Below the pieces are notes generated by a model. The model was not told where the DNA came from. It worked only from the letters and a program-made list of their open reading frames with translations, and did no database searches. Shown here in pieces: positions 1 through 17,794 of a stretch of DNA of 30,579 bases. Both the position numbers and the translations under genes were made by a program. The stretch spans positions 1 through 30,579 of the forward strand of contig JBAMDO010000383.1 of assembly GCA_037074765.1 (NCBI GenBank). Reading direction: 5' to 3'. Numbering within the stretch: the first letter of the stretch is position 1; the number at the start of each line of letters is the position of its first letter. This DNA is from Mansonella perstans (Eukaryota; Nematoda; Chromadorea; Rhabditida; Onchocercidae).

Positions 1-1944
1 ACATGCAGCAATTAATGATGATGACAATTTAAATTTCATTTAATTTACAACTTCATCATCAATTTAAACACTTCATATGTACAAAAAAAAAAAAAAGGAA
101 AAAAGAGAGGAAGAAAGGGAGAGAGAGAGAGGAAGACAGAGGTGGACAGAATTGAAGTTTAAAAAGCAATTTCAAAAAAAACTATGCTATTTCAAATATT
201 TCCTTTTTTCTCTTTTTTTACCATATTAACTTTCCATATTCAATTTTAGAAAATGTATAAATTTTATACATAAATTTCATTTTTTTTTATATTAGAAATA
301 TATAAATTTTATTTTTATAAATTATTTAAAATAGTTTAAAAAAAAATTAGAATGTAAAAGAAAATTAGTAATACAAGGAAAAAAAATTAGTTGAGCAACT
401 TGGATTACTGTACTGATATTAAATTACTGACAAAATATTATTGATTGAAAGAAAGAAAGAAAGACAAAAAAAGTGCATGCGTATGATAAATATGATAAAA
501 GATCTTCGTATGATAAAGTATTACAAACATTTTGGTGAATAAATTACTGCTAATTAATTAAATTAGAAATTACATTTATGAAATGTTCAAAGAAAAATTA
601 CTATTAATAATATACTTACCACTTGTTCTGATATTTTCCATTAAATGTTTTATCATCACTGCTTTTTTTCATTTTCACAATTTCGATAGTCTTTTTTTTT
701 TTTTTTTTTCTACTTCAAGTATTGTATCACTCGTCATTTTTGTTTCATTGTTTTTGTTTTTTTTTGATATCATTTATTAAACGGAAATTTCATTTTAAGA
801 GAGGAATCAATTAAATTTAATCAATCGATCCTTATACATTTGTAGTATCAATTAGATTTAATCAATCAATCAATTCTTAATCGATATTTGCAACTGCTAG
901 TGATCACTTATCGTTTGTGCTCATTTTTTTTTTTTTTTTTTTTTTGAGGGATTGTTTAAAATAAAAAAACAATTCAAAAAAAAAATTTTTCTCCCCAATA
1001 ATTCCAATTTTGTGATGATGACAACATTCTCTAACTAATTTAACAAATAACCGTTGATTGAGTCAGGATAGTTTATTAACTATAGTACATTAACTTAACA
1101 AATCAAATAATCGATGATTTGGTCGACGGAAAATTCTATATTCCTCACATTACTAATTCTATGTTCCTCATACGAATTTAGCTATCTAGCTAACAGATCT
1201 ATATACAAATGATATCATTACGGTACACAACAGTTATCTAAATATATGATACAATCATGATATATGGTCATCTAAATTCAAGCTTATTAACATTTTTGTA
1301 TAAAAAAATTTCAAAAAAATTGTCCATATTTCTCATGAAATCATTCCTCAGTAATATAAAATTAATATATTTTATTGGATTTAATCCAAAAAAAGAAAGT
1401 TATGAATATGAAATGAAATTTAGAAAAATAGTAATAAATACAGAAAAAGTTTGTCATTTTGGAAAAGAAGCTAAATACAAATATCAATCCACTGAAGGAT
1501 ATTTCAATGACAGCTGTCATTTACAGTTGCTGTCAAAAAAATGTATGTAATTGTTCATCTGTGTCTTTAATATATACGTGTATGTATGCCTCTATGCATG
1601 TACGAGATTTACGCATTTGTATGTGTGTATGTCTTTTATATTTATATATGAATATATCTAAAACATACTTTTTCTCAAATGATAACATTATTTCAACAGC
1701 CTGCCTGTACTACTAGCTGCATTCAGCAGATGCTAGACTTAGGCCAAATATTTCTGGCCATTAGTTTTCATCTTTATAAGTATTATCTACTTATTCAAAT
1801 AGATCAATCCCAATTGGATAAATTAATCATAACTTTCTTTTTCTTAAATATTTAATATAATGATTAACAAATTATAATATGAATACGGTATATGTTAAAT
1901 AATTTAAATACGACATGTGTGTTAAATTGTCATAAAAAATCAAA

Positions 1945-2085
1945 ACTGTTCTTTTATTAATTTAGCTACAGTAATTTGAAAGCATTCTTTTATTAATTTA
2001 ATATTGCATTTTAACAGTATTCTTTTATTAATTTAGTGCTGTAACTTAGAAGTATCCTTTTATTAATTTAGTGTACTGTAACTTG
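1945..2085. repeat. Tandem repeat, four copies of a TTTTATTAATTTA unit
   Basis: The core TTCTTTTATTAATTTAG (last copies CCTTTTATTAATTTAG) recurs four times, separated by related spacers containing CTGTAACTT/ACAGTAATTT. The period is irregular, about 35-45 bases. No coding content. Confidence 0.75.
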
Positions 2086-2668
2086 ATAAAATAAATTTAA
2101 TTTAATCCCTGACAAAAAAACAACGAAAAAATTTCGGAATATATCCACTGGTAACTACACAGTTTTTTTTTCCACTTCTTAATAAATTTTTTACTTAATA
2201 AAATATTTCGTAATATCTTGTTCAAAATTTTTGAGTTATAAAATTAATACGGAATGATTGGAACTTGAATTTAAAAATTTAAACATACATGTGTATAGTA
2301 GAAATTTAGTGATGATAAATCAAATAACGAAAATTAAGCAAATAATTATTTTTTTAAGCTTTTTCTTTTTTTTTTATGTTGAAAAAACTTGAAAAAAGAG
2401 AGAAGCATAAAAAGAAAAGAACGGAAAAAGAAAGTAAGAAAAACAAAAAAGGAAAATTATTTTAGGTTACTAATAACGGAAGGTAAAAAAAAAAAAAAAA
2501 ATGGTCGAAATCTAGGAGATTAGAAGATTTTTGAATTGACAAAAATTGCTGGTTCTTTTTTAAAAAATTCTTATTCATTCACTTCAAATTGCAAAATAAT
2601 TTCGAATATGAATACATAAATTTAATGAACTATGAAAAATCTTCCTTTCTATTTTTTTTTTCCTAAAT

Positions 2669-2840
2669 CATTTGTATTAATTAGTAAAGTATTAGCATTA
2701 TTACCAACTTGTATTAATTAATAAAGTACTAGCATTACCAGTCATTTGTATTAATTAATAAAGAATTAGCATTACCAATCATTTGTATTAATTAATAAAG
2801 AATTAGCATCACCAATCATTCGCACTAATTAATAAAGATT
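2669..2840. repeat. Minisatellite, about five units of 34-38 bp
   Basis: Units begin CATTTGTATTAATTAATAA and end AGCATTACCAAT. The middle three are nearly identical. The first carries a short insertion (ATTATTACC) and the last is degenerate (CATTCGCACTAATTAATAA). Confidence 0.85.
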
Positions 2841-3054
2841 GTTTCTTTATTGTTAAATCTTATTTTGAAAAGTTAAAAAACAAAACAAAAAAAGAAACTG
2901 CTGAATTAACAAAGCTTAATCTTTTTTTCTGGAAATTTCTGGAGAGTTTTTTTTATTAAAATATACAACTGTGTACAAATACTTCTTGGAATTTTTTGCT
3001 ACAGTTTAAATTATTGTGTAATTACAGGGAAATTTGTTATTACTTTATAAAAAT

Positions 3055-3235
3055 GTACGTACTACCACTAATTATTATTAATCACCTACTACTACTACTA
3101 ATTTAAGATAACCTATCTACTACTAATACTAATACTAACTAGCCTACTAAGTTAACCTATCACTAATATTACAATTACTACTACTACTGCTGCTACTACT
3201 ATTACTACTACTACTACTTACTTACTACTAATTCA
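3055..3235. repeat. (ACT)n-rich microsatellite upstream of the channel start
   Basis: Interrupted ACT/CTA triplets run up to about 35 bases before the proposed start codon of the channel gene. A donor-like AAG|GTAAGA follows at 3237/3238, so a non-coding first exon ending there is possible but unproven. Confidence 0.7.
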
Positions 3236-3267
3236 AGGTAAGAATTTTATTGCCAACAATTAGAATA

Positions 3268-10301
<7,034 letters not shown>

Positions 10302-10677
10302 AGTTTAGATATTTGTTGTCACCACCATTTCACAAGCAATTCATTCCTTAGAGTAAAAACTTTATTTACATTGCAAATATTTGCAAGAAAAAAAGAAATT
10401 GAAAAAAAAAGTTGAAATTCAAAAAAAAAAAAAGGAAAAAAGTTGTTATAAAGTAAAAACAAATAAGTAATCATTCTAAAGTTTTTTTACAAATAAACTC
10501 CTATTTATCCTTATCAGTTAGCTATCTGATGCTTAGAATAAAATTTAAGAAAAAAGAAAATTCGATCAAAGGAATCCTTTTTAAATAGAGCAATGATGAA
10601 ATGAAGTAAATTAAAAAAGTTGAATTTTGCAGAATTAAAAGAAATTTGTCTCAATGACACTCTATTGCTTCTCTTAA

Positions 10678-10857
10678 GATTCCAGGAATGAGAGAGAAAA
10701 AGTTGAATTCACTAACTTCACAAGAATCACATCATTTTTTAGGATTAGCTATTATGTTGAACAGGGAAAAATACAACAACTGAGCGATATCACTGATGTT
10801 ATATTACGTAAAATAAGAGAAACTATTCCTTCCAGATTCGTCACAAGAAAACAGTAA
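10678..10857 (+). pseudogene. Coding-looking relic or orphan terminal exon, unidentified
   Basis: One frame stays open from 10678 to a TAA at 10855-10857 (59 codons) without a start ATG. The last 37 codons, after an acceptor-like CATTTTTTAG at 10742, encode a well-mixed helical peptide (ISYYVEQGKIQQLSDITDVI, then LRKIRETIPSRF). Just upstream, at about 10615-10680, a different frame encodes LNFAELKEICLNDTLLLLLR before a stop, so the two pieces look like one sequence broken by a frameshift. It lies 320 bases past the channel stop and directly abuts a minisatellite. It could be a decayed gene, or the last exon of a transcript whose other exons I cannot find. I do not recognise the family. Confidence 0.3.
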
Positions 10858-11227
10858 AATACAATAATTCATCGGTACATATTTAGTTACAGTGGTGATA
10901 GTGTTGGTGTAACAGTTGTGGAAATACAATAATTCATCGGTACATATTTAGTTACAGTGGTGATAGTGTTGGTGTAACAGTTGTGGTAGCCTGGGTTGAT
11001 CATGGTTGGGAGAGTTGAGACCACGGTACATATTAGTTACAGTGGTGATGGTGTTGGTGTAAAGTTGTGGTAGCCTGGGTTGGTTATGGTTTTGATGTTA
11101 GTGGTGTTGGTTGAGAGAGTTGAGACCACGGTACATATTAGTTACAGTGGTGATGGTGTTGGTGTAAAGTTGTGGTAGCCTGGGTTGGTTATGGTTTTGA
11201 TGTTAGTGGTGTTGGTTGGGAGAGTTA
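10858..11227. repeat. GC-richer minisatellite with 65-bp then 105-bp units
   Basis: The first two units (starting ATACAATAATTCATCGGTAC) have period 65. They pass into 105-bp units that share GGTACATATTAGTTACAGTG and add GTAGCCTGGGTTGG..TTAGTGGTGTTGG (period 105, units at about 11025 and 11130). The G+T content is far above the surroundings. Stops occur in the frames read, so it is not coding. Confidence 0.9.
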
Positions 11228-12868
11228 ATTCTTTACGTAAGCGTTATAATAAAATCACTTGAAGCTACTGAAATTTTTGTTGACAATACACGACTTAAAT
11301 TCCGCGCCTAATTGTTAGTAATCATTTTCTAACATGAAAAATCACGCACTACTAGCCTACTCAAACTTGGTGCTACTTTCACCAACATGACCACAACTTG
11401 GCTTTGCTCCATAATGTATGGAAGCGCGGTTCATCATTATCAGCATCAGAGGTTATAATGAAACATACTGATTCCCAAAGATAACTGGAAGAGTTTGCAG
11501 TTTGTATAATCTATTCTTTATCGGTTGGTGTTCGGAAGAATTTCCTGAATAAATGTGGGAGATTTTGCGCGTGACAAACTTGTTCTGATCTATCAACAAG
11601 TACTCTTCTTTTCCTGAACTTAAACATACACATTTATATTTGGGAAATTCTTCAGCAAATGATGAATATTCCAATCAAATAAAAATTTTGAAAGAAATAG
11701 AAAAAAAGTAAAATTTACGATTTTAAAACGATTTATTAGAGAGGAAAAAATAATTGATAATAATTTCTGGGACTTTTTATCACTTTGGCTTAATTTGGCC
11801 TATAATTATCCAATTCCGAAAGTTTTTAATGACTTTGGCTTATTTTGGCCAATTATCCAAAAATTTGCTCTTTAACAACATTATGCTTGCATGCAGAATA
11901 CTTTCTTTTGCATCATGTCGTCGTCGTAAATTATTCAATTATCATGCCTAAAGCATATTTTTCTCATAAATTGAAAATGATTTCTGATTTTTCCCCGCAA
12001 TTAACTGATAATGATAATTTCTTTTCTAATCTTTAAGTAAATCATTATTATTGCTGAAAAGAGTTTAAAAGTTTCTGATGTTAATTAATTTTATCAAAAA
12101 TCATGATTTCCTCTAAAATTTATCGATAACAATAAGCCATAATTCATCGATTACAGCAAATTATAAAAATCATGATTTCCTTGAAAATTTACCGATTTAG
12201 TAAACCATTAATGTCATTTAATTAAGAGATGAAACAAAGGTATAAATAAAAGATTTCATTTCAGTGTGTTAAAAGTTAAACTGTTTGTTTCACTCATTCA
12301 TTGATCTGATCTTTTTATGTTGATCTAACAATGGCTAAATAATAAAAGATTTCATTTCAATGTACTAAAAGTTAAATTATCCCACTCATTCATTGATTTG
12401 ATCTTTGTATGATAATCTAATATTGGCTCAAAATTGAATTGGTCTAATTGCGCCTTTTTATTCAAAAATATTCAGAATTACGAGGGAATCTTTTTATATC
12501 AAAGTAATGAAAAAAAGAAGTTGCCCATTTTGAGATTGCATAATTTCTCGCTTGCATTTCTCCACATTCCTTATTTCACGGTCATCAATTTCTGGCGAGT
12601 CTGTGATTTTAGGTAAATTTATTCAATAATTAACTTTAATTATAATTTTATAATAAATCTAAATGATAGTTGATTGATATAATTTAGCAGCTAAATGAAT
12701 AGATTCTAAAGTATTGTTAAATTTTGAAATTTTGACAATTTTATTTATAAAAACTTCAAAATTTATAAATTTCCTTTTTTTGATAATTTTATCTAATGAG
12801 AACTTTTTTTTCAAAAAGAAAGCCAAATTTGTGCTAAATTATTTTCAGTCAAAGGAGATCTCGGTATT
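11228..12868. other. Intergenic stretch with local duplications
   Basis: A GC-richer patch at about 11340-11680 has competing short frames on both strands (73 codons on the minus strand at 11453-11674), none convincing. Local duplications follow. GACTTTGGCTTA/TTTTGGCC with ATTATCCAA occurs twice at about 11769-11860. AATCATGATTTCCTC/TTG..AAAATTTA occurs twice at about 12098-12200. A unit of about 107 bp starting AAAAGATTTCATTTCA occurs twice at about 12246-12430. No gene is supported. Confidence 0.5.
12841..12868 (+). promoter_or_regulatory. Candidate trans-splice acceptor of the 12869 gene
   Basis: ATTTTCAG ends at 12848, only 20 bases before the ATG, and no upstream coding exon is visible. 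In nematodes this spacing is typical of spliced-leader addition. It also supports 12869 as the start. Confidence 0.5.
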
Positions 12869-15800
12869 ATGGGTCGCAAAAAATCCAAAGCTTTAAAACA
12901 GCAAAAACTCTTACAACAGCTAATTTCAACGCCTAAGAAGAGCAACAGGTAAGCCAGTTCTAAATCATCTAGTTCAACATCATCTAATTCAGTGCCATCC
13001 GATTCAGCGCCTAAATTCAGCCTAGCTTCATCATCAGCTGATCAAGTGTCACCTTCAACATCATTCGATTCAGCACCATGCTGCTCCAAACAACTTGACT
13101 CAGTAAATTCATCTGATCAATATGCTGTAATCATTCAATTTAAATCATCAAAGAAAACTGGAAAGAAGCTGAAGTGTGGATTACAGGATTCTTCTGGAAT
13201 TTCAAAGAAAATATTTGACATTTTCGGCAATAAAAAGAGTGTGATATCATACGAAAATACAATGCTAATATTATCCGTAAGAAATGTTTACCGTATATTC
13301 AATTTCCTATAATATCAATTTTAAGCCAATTAAGATAATTGTGTGTTAATTTAACATTTTACATCTTATCAACAGCAATTGCACATATTTTAAAAATAAT
13401 CCTAAAATTATTAATCTATTTTAGTAAGTGTGCATTATTATCATTTAAAATGTCACCAAAAGAGAAACTTTTGATTGAATTTTTGCTATATTTCCAATAA
13501 ATTCTGTCTTCTTTCTAATCCAATTTACATCTGATCGAAATTATATTGGATCAGATGGATGCAAAATTGAACTGTTTTTTTTTTCTTTTTCGATTCATTC
13601 ATCTGAAACTTAATAGTAATGCAAATTTACGTCTTATCTTAAATTTCTTCAAAATTATACAAATTTATCTGAGTCTTGGTTCATTGATCTGAATTCCGAT
13701 AGTAATGCAAATTTCATCTTCTTTTGAATTTCCTCAAAATTATCCAAAAGTTATTTCAATCATTTTTTTATATCAATTTCTCATAAATGATCTATACAAA
13801 AATGAATGCTTGAAAAGCAGATAAAAAATTGACAGTTGACCTAACAAATGAAAAAAGCTCAAAATTATTTCCTGACCACCTTTTGCTTATATCATTTTAG
13901 GTATACTGAAAAGGAAAAAAAAACATTTCATAGTAATATTTTCTTAACACACTTTTTTCAATTTATTATATTTAGCAAAGGCCTTATTAAATTTCAAAGC
14001 ACTAATAAAAATCTCTATTGATTTTTTTTTGGAATAAAACTTATAATTTTGATCTAAAAATACACATATTCTTTACTTCCTTTATCGCTGAAATTTTGTT
14101 ATGGAGCTATTTTAGAAATTGAGATCGATAGGTTATCAAAAGTCAGAGACATTGCAACTTGGTTGGATACAAGCATACAATAAATATGGTCGAATTGATG
14201 GACCGGGATTTAATTTCATGCGACGAGACCATCGTTCCATGTTAAGTCGACAATTCAATGAAAATGAAGAATTTACGCTAAAATTTCCATATAGATCTGA
14301 ATTGAAGAATGGGCGAGAGACTAAATGCAAGAGCAATGAAAAAAGTAAATCGAATGCAAAAACGGATTGGAAAACGGAACAAAAAAAAGGCGTGGAAATT
14401 TCTTCCGGAAAATTTATTGCAAAAAAAGGCGAGATAAAAACGGATATGAAAAGTAAACAACGGAAAGAGAAGGAAACTATTAATTTTAGTGACGATGAAG
14501 AAGATAATTTGGATTTTGCATCAAAGCTACCAATTAAATTACTAATGGAATGTGTGACGAAATCAGGTATTATTGCTTACTTTTACTTTTTATCAATTCA
14601 ACTATGTTTTTAATGTTGCCATTTTTAGGTCATAGGTCACATCACTTATGTGGCTAGATTTACCATTACCATTTTGACTAGCTTGTCCAACTAATTAATT
14701 GGTCAGGAACTTATTTCAGTGTTGCATATCCTTTACCGATATATCCTAGCTTACTAGGATCTATATCGTATTATTTTAATTAGGAATAAAAAAAAAGAAG
14801 AATGAAAGATAAATAAAAATGTTTTTTTTTTTTGGAAAAAGAAAATTCTGGAAATGCTTGACAAAATTTCAACTTTTAATTTTTGAATAAAGAAGCAAAA
14901 AAAGGAAAAAAATCTGTCATATTCATTCATGACAAGTGTGACAAATAACATTTCTCACTGCAATATTTAGCATTTCTCAGAGAGAATAGATTTTCTGCTA
15001 TCAACAAATTCTCACGAAGCATATCTGAGAGAACAAAAATTTTCTGCTGTATCAATTATTCTCTTATTATCTTCTCATTAGCATATCGCAGAGGTCAGAG
15101 TATATGTAAATATATCTCTCTCAAAGAATAAATCGTCTATCAGTTTATTCTCTTTAGCATATCTCAGTAGACAGTAGTTATATCAACAATTCTCATAAAC
15201 CATATCTGAGAGAACAAGAACTTTCTACTGCATCAATAATTCTTATTAGTTTATCTCAGAGGTCAAAGTATATGTAAATATATCTCTCTGAGGATAAATC
15301 TACTGTCAGTTTCTCATTCTCTTTAGTATATCTCAGTGGGCAGTAATTATATTCTCTTAAAAAGAGGATAACCTCAGATTAATTAAGAGATTAATTAACA
15401 TTTTGGAGGAAGTGTGAAAAAATATTAGTGAATGAGAAATGAATGAAAAATTAATTTAGCTTGCGCAACTATTGCTTTTGAATTGATTTGTCAGCCAGAA
15501 GGTGCTGAGCTACTCAAACGTTTGTTTCTTTTTGAAAAGCATCAGGTCAGTAAGTATTTCACGTGTACCGCAAAAAATATTGATGAAATGGAAAAAAGAA
15601 CTATCCAAAAAAGATTTTATTTATTTATTAGTGGAATTACTCTACACTTCTTATCAGCAGAATTTTAACTGATATCAATAGATTTTGTTTCTTTTTTTTT
15701 TTGTTAGCATTATCCAGAATATTCTAGGAATAAATAATTTAATAAACTCTAATATATATCTTAAATAGATAAATAATTTCAAACATATTTAAATATATCT

Positions 15801-17083
15801 GTAATTAATTAATTAAAAAAAAAATGTCATTTCAGTTAATAACTGAATGGGAAATAGCTAAGAAAATATATTACGAACGATCCATTTATTGGCAGTCGTC
15901 ACCAGGAATGCTACGTGCTTGTGATGAGTTAGCTAAGGAAATGATTGAGATTGATAAGGCACTTTATGCGATCAAATGTTTAGGACATTTTCAATTAAGT
16001 ATAAAAATGATCCAAGCACTTAAGGTATGTAATTATATCATTAATAAAATTCTTCATAAATAAATTATTGAGAAAAAATCATTTCAATTAAACAAATTTA
16101 TTTCACGATACAAAAGAAAGAAAGGAAAGCAATAATTATTAATTTTAATTAATTTAACTTTTTTGGAACAATTTTTCCATTCAACTAATCAATTAATGTA
16201 TTTGCATTCAATTAATCAATTAATATATTGATTGAAATAAAATTAAAATTAATTTCTCTATTTTTGGATTTATTAATTCTTGGTTTATTGTAAGCTAAAA
16301 AAAAATGCATAATGAAAATATTATTTGCAAAATTGATTACTATTTATTTAATGACTTCCAATAATTAATTACAATTGTTACTATTCTAAAAAATAAACAT
16401 ATAAAATTACTAATATTATGTATTATTTTTGAATAATTTGAAATTTGAAATTTTAAATTATTATTTCTATTTTTTCTTTAAATTATTATTTTTTTCAAAT
16501 GTTTAAAAAATGAATTTTTTTATTTTGTATTGTTGTAAAAGGGTGAAAAATGATTTTTTTTTTTAAATTTATTTTTGGTTAGCAATTTTAGAAATGTGCC
16601 AAAGAAAAATTACGAGAAAAACAAGATCGTTGTAGTGTTCATAAAGAACAAGAATCAAAAAATGACGATGATAAAGATGAAAATAAAAATAAACATAGAG
16701 ATGTGGACAAAGATGAAAATGAAGATAAAGAAATGAAGATGGATGAAAATGTTGATGTTATAACGCATGCTGCTTCATCGATACGATTGGAAGAAAGTAA
16801 TATTAAATCTGAAAATGAAGATGATAATGAAGATGATGCAGTTGATGATAATGTAAGTGATGCATCAGAATCGGATATTATGAAGATCACAGAAGAATTT
16901 GTTAGTATAGAAATGATGAAAGAAATGCTTGTAGCACAGAAACATTTATCGGATTCATTTCTTGATTTGATCAAAATAATTAAATATTTTACCAAAATTC
17001 ATGAGGCTCAACAAAATGATGATCCATCTGGTCATTCAAACTATCATCACTATCAAATGCTATGCTCTATGCATCAACCGTAA
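12869..17083 (+). CDS. Uncharacterised Lys/acid-rich protein with helical middle (6 exons, 517 aa)
   Basis: Exons: 12869-12948, 13021-13276, 14116-14566, 15460-15545, 15836-16024, 16592-17083. All borders are GT/AG and the frame is continuous. The N-terminus is basic (MGRKKSKALKQQKLLQQ), then a Ser-rich stretch. A mixed domain follows (about 70-170, including GWIQAYNKYGRIDGPGFNFM), then a lysine-rich linker. Residues 263-365 form a helix-rich region (FELICQPEGAELLKRLFLFE; RACDELAKEMIEIDKALYAI). A long Asp/Glu/Lys tract (about 375-435) and a His/Tyr-rich tail (GHSNYHHYQMLCSMHQP) close it. The helices around DELA (321-365) faintly resemble the integrase-binding/TFIIS-N-like fold of LEDGF/HDGF proteins, and basic and acidic linkers would suit a nuclear chromatin factor; this is weak inference. 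Intron 1 is only 72 bases, a multiple of three, and contains an in-frame TAA. The end of the gene is part of a tandem repeat. Confidence 0.82.
13591..13752. repeat. Diverged direct duplication in intron 2 of the 12869 gene
   Basis: TTCATTCATCTGAAACTTAA..TAGTAATGCAAATTT recurs about 87 bases later as TTCATTGATCTGAATTCCGA..TAGTAATGCAAATTT, each followed by TTTC(T/C)TCAAAATTAT. Confidence 0.75.
14955..15360. repeat. ~180-bp tandem repeat in intron 3 of the 12869 gene
   Basis: Two full diverged copies and one partial copy are present. Shared blocks are CATATCTGAGAGAACAA, TTTCTGCTG/ACTGCATCAAT, GCAGAGGTCA or TCAGAGGTCA, then AGTATATGTAAATATATCTC and TCTTTAGTATATCTCAGT. It is intronic, with no exon seen between 14567 and 15459. 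Confidence 0.85.
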
Positions 17084-17370
17084 TAATTTCCACATGGTCA
17101 TTTAAACTATCGTCATTACCGAATGCTATGCTAGCTATGTATCAACCCGGATTCGTAATAATCCATGTGGTCATTTAAACTATCAGCACTATCGAAAGCC
17201 ATGTTCTATGTATCAATGGTCATTAAAAAATTCTATGTATCAGTGGTCATTTACACTGTCGTCATTATCGAATGCCATGTTCTATGTATCAGTAGTCATT
17301 TAAAAATTCTATGTATCAATGGTTATTCAATGGTCATCTATGCATCATTTATCAATGGTCAACATGAAAC
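17034..17370 (+). repeat. Tandem array that begins inside the 3' end of the 12869 gene
   Basis: The unit is GGTCATTTAAACTATCGTCA followed by TTATCGAATGCTATGTTCTA and TGTATCAA. Unit 1 (about 17031-17085) is the coding end of the gene, encoding GHSNYHHYQMLCSMHQP then TAA. Unit 2 (about 17096) would encode GHLNYRHYRMLC before a TAG. Unit 3 (about 17169), unit 5 (about 17242) and truncated units at about 17218, 17298 and 17320 follow with growing divergence and internal deletions. Confidence 0.88.
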
Positions 17371-17794
17371 TCCTTCTTTCTTTTTTTTGTCCTTCTACTG
17401 TTCTTCTGAAAGTTTCAATTATTTTTTCAATTTGATTACTTATATTTTAAATACTCAAATTTTGTTTTTAATTTTTAAATTATATTATTCCACTTTACAT
17501 TTCATGTAATTTCATTTATATCACTGTATAAGAATCATTGTCTAACGAATGAAACTTATTATCATTGCTAATCAAATGATTGTTTCAATATTTTATTCAC
17601 TATTTAATTTGTATATTACATTCACTATGTTGATTATTATTTAATTATTATGATTGATTGTGATTTGGATTATGATTTTGATGAAAAACATTAATTATGA
17701 TTTTGAATATGATTTCAATAAAAATATTGATTGTGAATTTTGACAAAAAATTTTATTCAATTACATTGTTAAATTGAATCAAATGATATAGATC

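Larger units (their letters stand above)
1..3267. other. Non-coding 5' flank of the channel gene
   Basis: No convincing exon was found in this stretch. It is AT-rich with many homopolymer runs (A-runs near 82 and 2488, T-runs near 690 and 925), a purine-rich GA/AAG tract at about 95-150 and three short tandem arrays listed separately. The open frames here, including one of 97 codons at 1257, have Lys/Ile/Phe-rich composition expected from translated AT-rich DNA and lack exon-like borders. The promoter of the channel gene should lie near its 3' end, but I see no specific element. Confidence 0.6.

Noticed and set aside
1257..1550. 97-codon open frame upstream of the channel gene
   Set aside because: Its Lys/Ile/Phe/Tyr composition is that of AT-rich DNA, there are no exon borders, no known motif is visible, and an overlapping frame is equally long.
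3230..3245. Strong donor-like AAG|GTAAGA just upstream of the channel start
   Set aside because: It would require a non-coding first exon and a start downstream of 3268, but the leader peptide at 3268 fits a signal sequence and joins exon 2 in frame. Left as a possibility only.
11387..11674. Short competing frames on both strands in a GC-richer patch
   Set aside because: None has a start, splice sites and stop that agree, and no motif is recognisable; it is more likely an old repeat or unique non-coding DNA.
13526..13560. Inverted repeat ATCTGATC...GATCAGAT in intron 2 of the 12869 gene
   Set aside because: Only eight paired bases, which is not unusual at this window length.
14136..14460. 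Two minus-strand frames
   Set aside because: They are shadows of exon 3 of the 12869 gene.
16639..16995. Ser-rich minus-strand frame of 118 codons
   Set aside because: It is the exact antisense of the Asp/Glu/Lys-coding last exon of the 12869 gene; Ser/Phe-rich antisense is expected from GAT/GAA codons.
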